Shown here in pieces: positions 23,411-32,114 of a DNA stretch of 64,000 bases. This DNA is from Sulfurovum sp. UBA5198 (GTDB lineage: Bacteria; Campylobacterota; Campylobacteria; Campylobacterales; Sulfurovaceae): contig DHVW01000016.1 in the NCBI GenBank assembly GCA_002412865.1, positions 1-64,000 of the forward strand, read 5' to 3'. Made by a program: the position numbers and the translations under genes. The notes beneath the pieces are model-generated. The model made no database searches. It was not told where the DNA came from and saw only the letters and a list, made by a program, of their open reading frames with translations. The first letter of the stretch is position 1. Every line of letters starts with the position of its first letter.

Positions 23411-24058
23411 ATGCCTGTATTGATAGAAGCTAAAAAACTAAAACACTCATTTGATTATGAGTTGTTTAATGATGTAAATATCACGCTTAATAGCGGGAAG
23501 AGCATAGCGATAGTTGGCAAAAGTGGAAGTGGAAAATCTACATTGTTGCATATATTGTCTACATTTGCCACTCAGGACAATGGTAATGTAGAAATCATGG
23601 GGATGGATACAAAAACATTATCAAGTGATGAGATAGAGGCTTTTCGTAGGTATGATATAGGTATTATATTTCAGTTTCATCACCTATTTAAGGGTATGAA
23701 AGCTTTAGATAATATTAATATAGCTACTAGCTTATCAAATCAAAATATAGATTACACAATATTTGATAAGCTTGAAATAAGTCCTAATATAAACCAAAAA
23801 ACATCAGAGCTATCTGGTGGTCAGCAGCAACGAATTTCTATAGCAAGAGTACTAGCTAAAAACCCAAAGATTATCTTTGCTGATGAGCCTACTGGAAATC
23901 TTGATAAGGAGACAGCACGCTTAGTTATGAAAGTGTTGCTTGATTATGTAAAAGAAAATGATGCAGGGCTTATACTGGTAACCCATGATGAAGAGATAGC
24001 AAAACTATGCGACGAGGTTTATCTGCTTGAAGATAGGAAATTGACTAAGCATATTTAA
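23411..24058 (+). CDS. LolD-like ABC transporter ATP-binding protein
   Basis: 215 residues with Walker A GKSGSGKST, Q-loop IGIIFQFHHLF, signature LSGGQQQRISIARVLA, Walker B IIFADEPTGNLD and the switch His in VTHD. Similarity is to LolD/MacB-type ATPases that drive lipoprotein release or periplasmic extrusion. No LolC/E-type permease is adjacent, so the permease must be elsewhere. It starts 1 nt after the Sel1 gene, implying coupling. Confidence 0.85.
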   Translation: MPVLIEAKKLKHSFDYELFNDVNITLNSGKSIAIVGKSGSGKSTLLHILSTFATQDNGNVEIMGMDTKTLSSDEIEAFRRYDIGIIFQFHHLFKGMKALDNINIATSLSNQNIDYTIFDKLEISPNINQKTSELSGGQQQRISIARVLAKNPKIIFADEPTGNLDKETARLVMKVLLDYVKENDAGLILVTHDEEIAKLCDEVYLLEDRKLTKHI

Positions 24059-24130
24059 ACTTATATTTTTGTTTAACACATTTTTATCTAAAAGGAATAT
24101 AATTTTTATATATATTTTAGGAACAAGAAA

Positions 24131-25804
24131 ATGATAAAAAATATTTTTTATATGTTAGAGCCAAAATTGGTTACATTTTTCAAAAAGTATAGTTATTCAA
24201 AATCTGATTTTTTTAAAGATGTATTAGCTGGATTATCTGTTTCGATTGTTGCACTACCTTTGGCAATGGCTATCGCAATCGCATCTAATTTGCCACCCGA
24301 GAGAGGTATATTTACTGCTATTGTGGCAGGATTTTTTATCTCTTTACTTGGCGGTAGCAGATTTCAAATAGGTGGACCAACAGCTGCATTCATAGTTACG
24401 GTGGCAATGGTGAATATGCGTCATGGATATGATGGCTTAGTGCTTGCGACACTGATGGCTGGAGTTATACTTATTATTATGGCATTTGTAAGAGCTGGCG
24501 AACTGATTAAATTTATCCCTTATCCTGTTATTGTAGGATTCACTTCTGGGATAGCTTTACTTATACTTTTTTCACAGCTCAAAGATTTTTTTGGACTTTC
24601 TATTACAAATATGCCCCCAGATTTTATTAATAAACTGATACTATATGGGCAAAATCTTCACTTGTTTAATCCTTATGCGGTTGGGGTGTCAGTTGTTAGT
24701 ATAGCTATTATATTTTTTATGCAAACAAAATATCCTAGTATTCCAGGTCCCATTGTGGTTGTGGTTCTTTCTGCTCTAGTTGTTTATTTGTTTCATTTGC
24801 CAGTCGAGACTATAGGGAGTCGTTTTGGTGGAATTCCATCTATGCTTCCTAGCCCGTCATTCCCTGTACTTTCTTTTGAAAAGATAAGAGCTGTTTTCCC
24901 TGACGCTGTTACTATAGCTGTTCTTGCTGCTATTGAGTCATTATTGTCTGCCGTGGTTGCCGATGGCATGACAGAGACAAAACATAAATCAAATACTGAG
25001 CTTTTTGGGCAAGGTGTAGCAAATATTTTTTCGGTTATATTCGGAGGACTTCCTGCTACTGGTGCAATCGCTAGAACTGCTACAAATATCAAAGCAGGTG
25101 CAATATCTCCAATATCTGGTATTTCTCATGCAGTTTGGTTGCTTTTGTTTATGATTTTTTTATCTTCACTTATAGTTAAAGTGCCACTTGCTGCACTTAG
25201 TGGAATTTTGATTGTAATTGCATGGAACATGTCAGAGATTAAACATATTAAATCTATCATGAAAGCTCCTAGATCTGATAGGGCAGTACTTTTTATAACA
25301 TTTGCATTAACTGTGCTTGTGGATCTAAATTTTGCAATTCAAACAGGTATATCACTTGCAGCAATACTCTTTATAAACACTATGATGAAAACAACTAAGA
25401 TTAGAGCTTATGATGAAGAAGAAGAGACTGATGACCCTGATGCTATTACTAAAAAAATAGTACCAGAAGGCGTAGAAGTTTACGAGATACAAGGTCCATT
25501 ATTTTTTGGTATAGCAGAAAGTCTTGTAGATACATTGACAACCATGGAAGTAACACCAAAAGTATTTATTTTACGACTAAGGCTAGTTCCGATGGTAGAT
25601 GCTGCAGGACTTCATGCTATAGAAACCGTACATGATAGACTCCAGCACAAAGGCTCTACACTTATACTCTCAGGAGTTAATAAAAGTGTCAATAAATATA
25701 TACAAAAAACAAAACTAAATCACATGATTGGTGAGCATAATATTTGCGACCATATAGATAAGGCTCTTGCAAGAGCTACTAAAATAATTAATGGTTTAAA
25801 TTAA
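24131..25804 (+). CDS. SulP (SLC26) family anion transporter with STAS domain
   Basis: 557 residues. The membrane part (about 20-420, 12-14 helices) opens with DVLAGLSVSIVALPLAMAIAIA and contains GGSRFQIGGPTAAFIV and ATGAIARTATNIKAGA. The C-terminal STAS domain (about 455-550) has VYEIQGPLFFGIAESL and VDAAGLHAIE. SulP proteins carry sulfate, bicarbonate or other anions. Which one cannot be told, although bicarbonate uptake would suit a CO2-fixing organism. Confidence 0.88.
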   Translation: MIKNIFYMLEPKLVTFFKKYSYSKSDFFKDVLAGLSVSIVALPLAMAIAIASNLPPERGIFTAIVAGFFISLLGGSRFQIGGPTAAFIVTVAMVNMRHGYDGLVLATLMAGVILIIMAFVRAGELIKFIPYPVIVGFTSGIALLILFSQLKDFFGLSITNMPPDFINKLILYGQNLHLFNPYAVGVSVVSIAIIFFMQTKYPSIPGPIVVVVLSALVVYLFHLPVETIGSRFGGIPSMLPSPSFPVLSFEKIRAVFPDAVTIAVLAAIESLLSAVVADGMTETKHKSNTELFGQGVANIFSVIFGGLPATGAIARTATNIKAGAISPISGISHAVWLLLFMIFLSSLIVKVPLAALSGILIVIAWNMSEIKHIKSIMKAPRSDRAVLFITFALTVLVDLNFAIQTGISLAAILFINTMMKTTKIRAYDEEEETDDPDAITKKIVPEGVEVYEIQGPLFFGIAESLVDTLTTMEVTPKVFILRLRLVPMVDAAGLHAIETVHDRLQHKGSTLILSGVNKSVNKYIQKTKLNHMIGEHNICDHIDKALARATKIINGLN

Positions 25805-25810
25805 AATGTG

Positions 25811-26905
25811 TTACTTCGCTTGAGATATAAGTACACCTTCTAATAGTGCATCTATGTCACCATCAAGAATCCCATCAACATTAGAAAATGCTTGGTTGCT
25901 TCTTGAATCTTTGACTTGCTGATATGGTGCTAAAACATATGAACGAATTTGGTGACCCCATCCATTGTCACTTTTCTCTATACCATCAACAAGGGCTTGT
26001 TTTTTAGCCATCTCATACTCATACAATCTAGATTTTAGCATCTTCATTGCACTGGCTTTATTTTTATGCTGGCTTCTGTCATTTTGGCACTGCACTACAA
26101 CATTTGTGGCTATGTGCGTTATTCTAATGGCACTTTCAGTTTTATTTACATGTTGCCCTCCAGCACCACTTGCACGGTAAGTATCGATACGAATATCCTT
26201 ATCTTCGATTACAATATTGATATCATCATCAATTTCAGGAGACACCATTACAGAAGTAAACGAAGTGTGTCTCTTGGCATTGCTATCAAAAGGGCTTATG
26301 CGAACAAGTCTATGTATACCATTTTCTACTTTTAGGTAACCGTATGCATTTTCACCTCTAATGATAAATGATGCGTCTTTGATTCCAGCTTCATCTCCGG
26401 TCTGATAGTCTAGTACTTCTACGCTAAAACCATGTCGTTCAGCCCATCTAAGATACATACGATAAAGCATACTAGCCCAATCTTGGCTCTCTGTTCCACC
26501 AGCACCTGGGTGAATTGTCACTATAGCGTTTGAGCTATCTTGTTCTCCACCGAGCATCATTTGCACTTCAAGGGATTGTACTGTCTCCTCAAGTGAAGGG
26601 GCGTCGTTAAACAACATAGATAGTGTCTCTTCATCTTTTTCTGCTTTTGCAAATTCAAAATACTCAGCTCCATCTTGCAGTGCATCAAAGGCTGATTGAT
26701 ATTTGCCAAGCATTCTTTCAAGCTTTGTTTTTTCTTGAGAAACTTTGCTGGCGTTATCACTGTCATTCCAAAAATCAGCTTCTTGTTGTGAAGTCTCGAT
26801 AGCATCTAATCTTTCTTGTATATCTGATGGTTTTACGATATTAGTGATATTTTCCATCTTAATATTTAGCGTTTTTAGTAGTTCACTATACTCATATGCA
26901 TCCAT
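25811..26905 (-). CDS. prfB: Peptide chain release factor 2
   Basis: 364 residues with the catalytic GGQ in RASGAGGQHVNKTESAIR and the stop-codon tripeptide SPF in VRISPFDSNAKRH. It releases peptides at UGA/UAA. The reading frame is continuous from the ATG; the +1 programmed frameshift found in many bacteria is absent. It is convergent with the SulP gene and divergent from panC. Confidence 0.96.
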   Translation of the reverse strand: MDAYEYSELLKTLNIKMENITNIVKPSDIQERLDAIETSQQEADFWNDSDNASKVSQEKTKLERMLGKYQSAFDALQDGAEYFEFAKAEKDEETLSMLFNDAPSLEETVQSLEVQMMLGGEQDSSNAIVTIHPGAGGTESQDWASMLYRMYLRWAERHGFSVEVLDYQTGDEAGIKDASFIIRGENAYGYLKVENGIHRLVRISPFDSNAKRHTSFTSVMVSPEIDDDINIVIEDKDIRIDTYRASGAGGQHVNKTESAIRITHIATNVVVQCQNDRSQHKNKASAMKMLKSRLYEYEMAKKQALVDGIEKSDNGWGHQIRSYVLAPYQQVKDSRSNQAFSNVDGILDGDIDALLEGVLISQAK

Positions 26906-26980
26906 GTGATATTTCCTCAGTCGTAATCTTTGTAAAATTTGCTATTATTTTACCTAAATATTACAGTAATAGAGGTTAAA

Positions 26981-27805
26981 ATGATAATTGTAAACACGAT
27001 AGACGAGCTTAGAACGCAGAGAGAGAAATTAGCTGGTAAAGTAGGCTTTGTGCCTACAATGGGGGCATTGCACAAAGGACATCTATCATTAATACAACGC
27101 TCATCTAGCGAAAATGAACATACAATTGTTTCAATATTTATAAATCCAACGCAGTTTTTAAAAGGAGAAGACTTAGATAAATATCCAAAAAAAGAGGCCG
27201 CTGATATAGAGATATGCAGAGTCGCTAAAGTAGATATCCTATTTATGCCTACGACAACTCAAATGTATGATAGAGATGAGCTAAGTATCACAGCACCTGC
27301 TATTAGTGGGTATATACTTGACGGTGCATCAAGACCTGGGCATTTTGGCGGAATGCTTCAGATAGTTATGAAGCTACTTAATCTTACAAAAGCAACAAAT
27401 GCATATTTTGGTAAAAAAGATGCACAGCAACTCTCACTAATAACCTCAATGGTAAAGCACTATTTTATGAGCGTAAATATAGTCCCATGCGAAATAGTGC
27501 GAGATAAAGACGGTCTAGCACTGAGCAGTAGAAATATCTATTTGAGTGAGCTAGAGAGAGAGAAAGCCCTGTCTATACCAAACTCACTAAAGCATGCAAC
27601 ACAGCTAATTATTGGTGGAGAAGTGGACTGCAAAATTATTAAACAAAAAATAATAGAAATCATTGATTCCAATATGATAATTGATTATGTAGAGATTGTG
27701 GATAGAGATTTTAGGTTGATAAATCACATTAAACCAAAAGATACGATTATACTAATAGCCGCACGCATAGGCACAACTAGACTCATTGATAATATGTGGG
27801 TTTAA
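26981..27805 (+). CDS. panC: Pantothenate synthetase
   Basis: 274 residues from the ATG at 26981, chosen because AGAGG lies just upstream; the frame is open from 26939. Family motifs: VPTMGALHKGHLSLI, the STPTQF-like INPTQF, YFGKKDAQQL and SSRNIYLS. It condenses pantoate and beta-alanine with ATP, leading to CoA. Its end overlaps the end of ftsI by 4 nt on the opposite strand. Confidence 0.95.
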   Translation: MIIVNTIDELRTQREKLAGKVGFVPTMGALHKGHLSLIQRSSSENEHTIVSIFINPTQFLKGEDLDKYPKKEAADIEICRVAKVDILFMPTTTQMYDRDELSITAPAISGYILDGASRPGHFGGMLQIVMKLLNLTKATNAYFGKKDAQQLSLITSMVKHYFMSVNIVPCEIVRDKDGLALSSRNIYLSELEREKALSIPNSLKHATQLIIGGEVDCKIIKQKIIEIIDSNMIIDYVEIVDRDFRLINHIKPKDTIILIAARIGTTRLIDNMWV

Positions 27806-29691
27806 TCTATAATAGACTGAGGTATATCTTCTACTATTGTTTGATTAGCTTTAATCTCTTCTGCTCGTTGTTCCTCTTGGATTGCATTTGGATCTCTTTT
27901 TAGGTAATCAAGTTCCACCATCGCATCTATAATATTTTTTGTTACAGGCACTGCTGTCTCTGACGCATAATATGATTTTTTTGGATTAATTACAAGCACT
28001 CCTATTGTGTATTTATGTCCCTTGTTATCATTAACGAATCCAAAGAAACTACTTTGATACTGATTAGCTTTATATTTGCCATCAACTACCATTTTAGCTG
28101 TTCCAGTTTTACCACCAACAATAAGCCCTGTTATTTTTGCCTTATATCCAGTTCCATCATTAACAGTTTTAATTAGAATTTGTTTAATTTTTGATGCTGT
28201 ATCCACGCTTACTGCTTGGATTACTTTATTGTATGAAGGTAAAACATATCTAGCCTTGTTAATGTCTTGAAAATAGTCAACAATGTGTGGCTTGGGTATA
28301 ATGCCATTATTGTTAAATGCAGCATACGCTTTAAATAATTGCATAAAAGAGACCATTAATCCGTATCCATATGAGCTATTAGCTCTATATAGTTTCTTCT
28401 CTAATGTTGCAACAGACCTGATTTTACCAGCTAAATCCCTAGATAAATCAATACCACTTGGCTTGGTAAGTCCAAATTTTAGCAGCCCATCATGAAATTG
28501 TTGACCTGAAATACGCCATGAAATTAATGATATTCCAACATTTGAAGAGTGGACAATAATATCAGTTGCGTTAAGGGATTCAAATCTATGATCACCATCA
28601 GTAATTGGTCTTTTCCCTCCAATATCCAAAGAACCACCAAATAGATTAAATTCGGTTTCTGGTGTTACTTTTTTATGCTCTAATGCTATAGCTAAAGTGA
28701 ATGGTTTTAGTACAGAGCCTGGTTCATATAAATATTCACTAAATTTTGGGTTTAGGGACTTGATATCGTTTTTTGTAATATGATTTGGAGTAAATCTATT
28801 TGAGCTTGCAATACCCACTATTTTACCTGATTTGCTCTCCATTACAACAGCGATTGATTCATCGGCATCTACTGTATTTTTCATGCTATCTAGTATGTTT
28901 TCCATGCGTTTTTGCAGAGCAACTGACACATTCAAGTGCAGATCAAGTCCATTTATTCTTTGCGACATAGATGTCAATTTATTCCTTACCACATCACCAG
29001 TTACATCCCTCTTGCCTTCAATTTTTCCATTATTTTTAAATGCAATATAACTTTCATATCTTCGCTCAAGCCCTTGTTTGCCAATTGGTCTTACATATTC
29101 ATTTTCAAGATATTTACCTGTGTAGCCTATAAGAGGACTTAGTGTTGTATCATACGGATAGATTCTAGCCTCTCCATTTTCGATAATATCCAAACCGTAT
29201 ATTATCTCAACTCTATTTTTCTTTTTCAGTGGGATAAAAACATTAAGCTTTCTGAGTTTTTGAGCCAGTGATTTTAGCTGTGCAGCATGTCTTGCATCAA
29301 TTTTATTTGACAACACTATGCGACCTTTGTAAATATGATTTCCATATTTATCACTAAAAGCTTTAGCAACATCTTGTCTCGAGATACCACTATATAGACT
29401 AAAAAGTGTTACAAATATTTTTCTATTAGGCGGATTTATACTCTCAGCTCTAATAGAAGCTTGATATGTTTTTTGGCTTTTAGAAAGTACATAACCATCT
29501 GAGGATATGATAGAACCTCTTAATGATCTATCATGAATAATAGCAGTATGGCTTGGTAAATCTCTATCTGAAAATATAGTATTTAGAGTTGAAATAGCAA
29601 AAATAATAATTGCCAACAAAAACATTCCAAATAAAAATAAAAGCTTACTGCTCTTCTCTGATGGATTATATTTAAAACTATTTGTTGTCAT
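27802..29691 (-). CDS. ftsI: Class B penicillin-binding protein, FtsI type (septal transpeptidase)
   Basis: 629 residues: one N-terminal membrane helix (about 17-40), a dimerisation/pedestal domain, and a transpeptidase domain with SxxK (EPGSVLKPF), SSN (VHSSNVGIS) and KTGT (GGKTGTAKM). It crosslinks septal peptidoglycan with FtsW. Here ftsW is divergently encoded 163 nt away, so a shared regulatory region lies between the two partners. The Glu-rich C-terminal tail after residue 600 is a modest extension. Confidence 0.9.
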   Translation of the reverse strand: MTTNSFKYNPSEKSSKLLFLFGMFLLAIIIFAISTLNTIFSDRDLPSHTAIIHDRSLRGSIISSDGYVLSKSQKTYQASIRAESINPPNRKIFVTLFSLYSGISRQDVAKAFSDKYGNHIYKGRIVLSNKIDARHAAQLKSLAQKLRKLNVFIPLKKKNRVEIIYGLDIIENGEARIYPYDTTLSPLIGYTGKYLENEYVRPIGKQGLERRYESYIAFKNNGKIEGKRDVTGDVVRNKLTSMSQRINGLDLHLNVSVALQKRMENILDSMKNTVDADESIAVVMESKSGKIVGIASSNRFTPNHITKNDIKSLNPKFSEYLYEPGSVLKPFTLAIALEHKKVTPETEFNLFGGSLDIGGKRPITDGDHRFESLNATDIIVHSSNVGISLISWRISGQQFHDGLLKFGLTKPSGIDLSRDLAGKIRSVATLEKKLYRANSSYGYGLMVSFMQLFKAYAAFNNNGIIPKPHIVDYFQDINKARYVLPSYNKVIQAVSVDTASKIKQILIKTVNDGTGYKAKITGLIVGGKTGTAKMVVDGKYKANQYQSSFFGFVNDNKGHKYTIGVLVINPKKSYYASETAVPVTKNIIDAMVELDYLKRDPNAIQEEQRAEEIKANQTIVEDIPQSIID

Positions 29692-29854
29692 GCGTTTCCT
29701 GTTGAAAATATGCTCATTATAATATATTTGCTTTTTAGTTTGATATTTTAGTAGAATGTCTCTTCAATGTAGACAATATTACATGAAACTATTACAATAT
29801 TTTAGATAAAATGAAGAAAATATTAATGAAAACAATATTAACAAAGCGAGCATT

Positions 29855-31036
29855 ATGATTGATAGGGTACTTTTTGTGACAGTTATTCTGCTTATGGGAT
29901 TTTCACTTATGATGACCTATTCGTTATCTGTTTATACAGTGATATATAGTTCATCTGGTGAGTTTTCTTTTTTTATTCGTCAGCTTATGGCTATTGCTGT
30001 TGGTATAGGTACGATGTTGTTTCTTAGCAGACTAGACCCAGATAAGTGGTTTAATATAATAGGACTATCACTTTTTATAGTTTTTTTAATCATTATGATT
30101 CTAATGCCATTTTTGCCTTCATCATTGGTTTCAGCCACTGGTGGAGCAAAAAGGTGGATTAGTCTTGGTTTTATAAAAATATCACCAGTTGAATTTTTCA
30201 AAATAGGCTTTGTATTTTTTATATCATGGAGTTTCTCAAGAAAATTACTACATAGAAAAAATATGAGTTTTGGCGAAGAGCTTTTGGCTTATTTACCATA
30301 CCTATTTGTATTTATGATTGCTGTTGTGTTAATCGCAGTTATACAAAAAGATTTGGGTCAAACTATGGTTCTTGGGCTTACTTTAATGATTATGTTGTTT
30401 TTCTCAGGAAGTAGTTTTAAATTTTTCTTATCACTTGTTGGTGCTGGCTTGGTTGGAATGCTTATCTTGATCAAAATGGCTCCACATAGAATTAGTCGTG
30501 TACTGGAGTGGTGGGCTGGAGTACAAGATCCCGTTCTTGCAGCCTTGCCATTTGATTGGCTTGAGTCACTTAGAGTTGATATGATTAGCAAAGAGCCATA
30601 TCAGGTTTCCAACTCATTAAACGCAATTAACCATGGCGGCCTTTTTGGCACTGGATTAGGTAATGGACAGTTTAAGCTAGGATATCTTAGTGATGTTCAT
30701 ACCGACTTTGTATTAGCAGGAATTACAGAAGAATTCGGATTTATTGGTCTTATGGGGGTGACATTTGCCATTATGCTCATAATATTTAGACTATTTAGAA
30801 TGGCTGGCAGACTCAATAATGCCGTCTATTCACTCTTTACGGTTGGCATGGGACTCTTAATAGGCTTTGCATTTGTTATCAATAGTTTTGGTATAGCAGG
30901 TATTACTCCAGTTAAAGGAATCGCAGTACCGTTTGTTAGTTATGGTGGTTCTCAAATATTGGCACTTTGTATTGCAATGGGAATGGTGCTAATGGTATCA
31001 AAAAAAGTACAAAAAGAACGAAAAGAGGCACTATGA
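29855..31036 (+). CDS. ftsW: FtsW, septal peptidoglycan glycosyltransferase (SEDS family)
   Basis: 393 residues with about 10 membrane helices. SEDS features include GGAKRWISLG, the large periplasmic loop with SLNAINHGGLFGTGLG, DVHTDFVLAGITEEFG and the end VPFVSYGGSQ. It polymerises lipid II with FtsI during division. It overlaps murG by 4 nt. Confidence 0.93.
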   Translation: MIDRVLFVTVILLMGFSLMMTYSLSVYTVIYSSSGEFSFFIRQLMAIAVGIGTMLFLSRLDPDKWFNIIGLSLFIVFLIIMILMPFLPSSLVSATGGAKRWISLGFIKISPVEFFKIGFVFFISWSFSRKLLHRKNMSFGEELLAYLPYLFVFMIAVVLIAVIQKDLGQTMVLGLTLMIMLFFSGSSFKFFLSLVGAGLVGMLILIKMAPHRISRVLEWWAGVQDPVLAALPFDWLESLRVDMISKEPYQVSNSLNAINHGGLFGTGLGNGQFKLGYLSDVHTDFVLAGITEEFGFIGLMGVTFAIMLIIFRLFRMAGRLNNAVYSLFTVGMGLLIGFAFVINSFGIAGITPVKGIAVPFVSYGGSQILALCIAMGMVLMVSKKVQKERKEAL

Positions 31037-32061
31037 GCATTATAATGACAGGTGGTGGCACTGGAGGTCACCTAGCGATAATTAAAGCAGTAAAAGAGCA
31101 AATAAATAGTGATAAACTTATCTATATTGGTTCAAGCATGGGGCAAGATAGAGCGTGGTTTGGAGATGATAATCAATTTAGTGAAAAATACTTTATGAAC
31201 ACAAGAGGGGTTGTAAATCAAGGCTTACTTGGTAAGGTAAAATCTCTATGGCTTTTGTCAAAAGCAACTACACAGGCATATAAGATACTTAAAAAATGCG
31301 ATGCCAAAGTAGTCTTTTGTGTAGGTGGATTTAGTGCTGCACCTACATCAATCGCAGCACTTATTGCTAGAATTCCGCTTGTAGTTCATGAGCAAAATGC
31401 AGCACTTGGTTCACTAAATAAAATATTGCGTAAATATGCCTCTGCTTTTATATCGTCATACGAGGAAAATAGTCCCATTAAAAGCTATCCTATCAAAGAA
31501 GAGTTTTTCAATACAGCCAAACCTAGAAATGGAAAAGTACAAAATATATTTTTTGCAGGTGGCTCACAAGGAGCTAAAGCTATCAATAATTTAGCATTAG
31601 AGTTAGCACCATGGCTAAAAGAGCAAAATATATCTATAACGCATCAAGCTGGTGAAAAAAATATAGAGTTTGTAAGAAATGAATATAATAAGTTAAATAT
31701 TGAAGCTACCGTTTTTGGCTTTACAAATGAGATGGCTAGTGTGATGAGTGGGGCTGATTTCGCAATCGCAAGAAGTGGTGCATCAACGCTTTGGGAACTA
31801 AGTGCAAATGGATTACCTGCCTTATATGTACCATACCCATATGCCGCCAGTGACCATCAATACCATAATGCCCAGTTCTTGGTTGAGCAGAATATGGCAT
31901 GGATTGTGAGAGAAGATAAAATAGACATAGAGGCTGTAAAAAAAATGATATTAAATTCAAAAGAGATAAAATCAAGAAGCCAAAAACTACTAAAAAGTAT
32001 AGCAAATGATGGTAACAAACAGATTGCATCATTGCTAGAAAGCTACATGATTAAAGGTTAA
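31033..32061 (+). CDS. murG: UDP-GlcNAc:lipid I N-acetylglucosaminyltransferase MurG
   Basis: 342 residues from the ATG overlapping the ftsW stop (ATGA). The longer frame upstream is inside ftsW. The N-terminal GGGTGGHLAI loop, HEQNAALG, the GGSQGAKAIN donor-site loop and the SGASTLWELSANGLPALYVPYP segment are typical. It makes lipid II at the inner membrane. Coupling with ftsW places lipid II synthesis and polymerisation in one transcript. Confidence 0.95.
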   Translation: MSIIMTGGGTGGHLAIIKAVKEQINSDKLIYIGSSMGQDRAWFGDDNQFSEKYFMNTRGVVNQGLLGKVKSLWLLSKATTQAYKILKKCDAKVVFCVGGFSAAPTSIAALIARIPLVVHEQNAALGSLNKILRKYASAFISSYEENSPIKSYPIKEEFFNTAKPRNGKVQNIFFAGGSQGAKAINNLALELAPWLKEQNISITHQAGEKNIEFVRNEYNKLNIEATVFGFTNEMASVMSGADFAIARSGASTLWELSANGLPALYVPYPYAASDHQYHNAQFLVEQNMAWIVREDKIDIEAVKKMILNSKEIKSRSQKLLKSIANDGNKQIASLLESYMIKG

Positions 32062-32114
32062 TCGTACCTCTTTTCTAGTAAAATAGTAGCCATTATAACA
32101 CATGGGACAATTTT

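Noticed and set aside
25811..26905. Programmed +1 frameshift in prfB
   Set aside because: The frame is continuous from ATG through the SPF and GGQ motifs at normal length, so no frameshift is needed.
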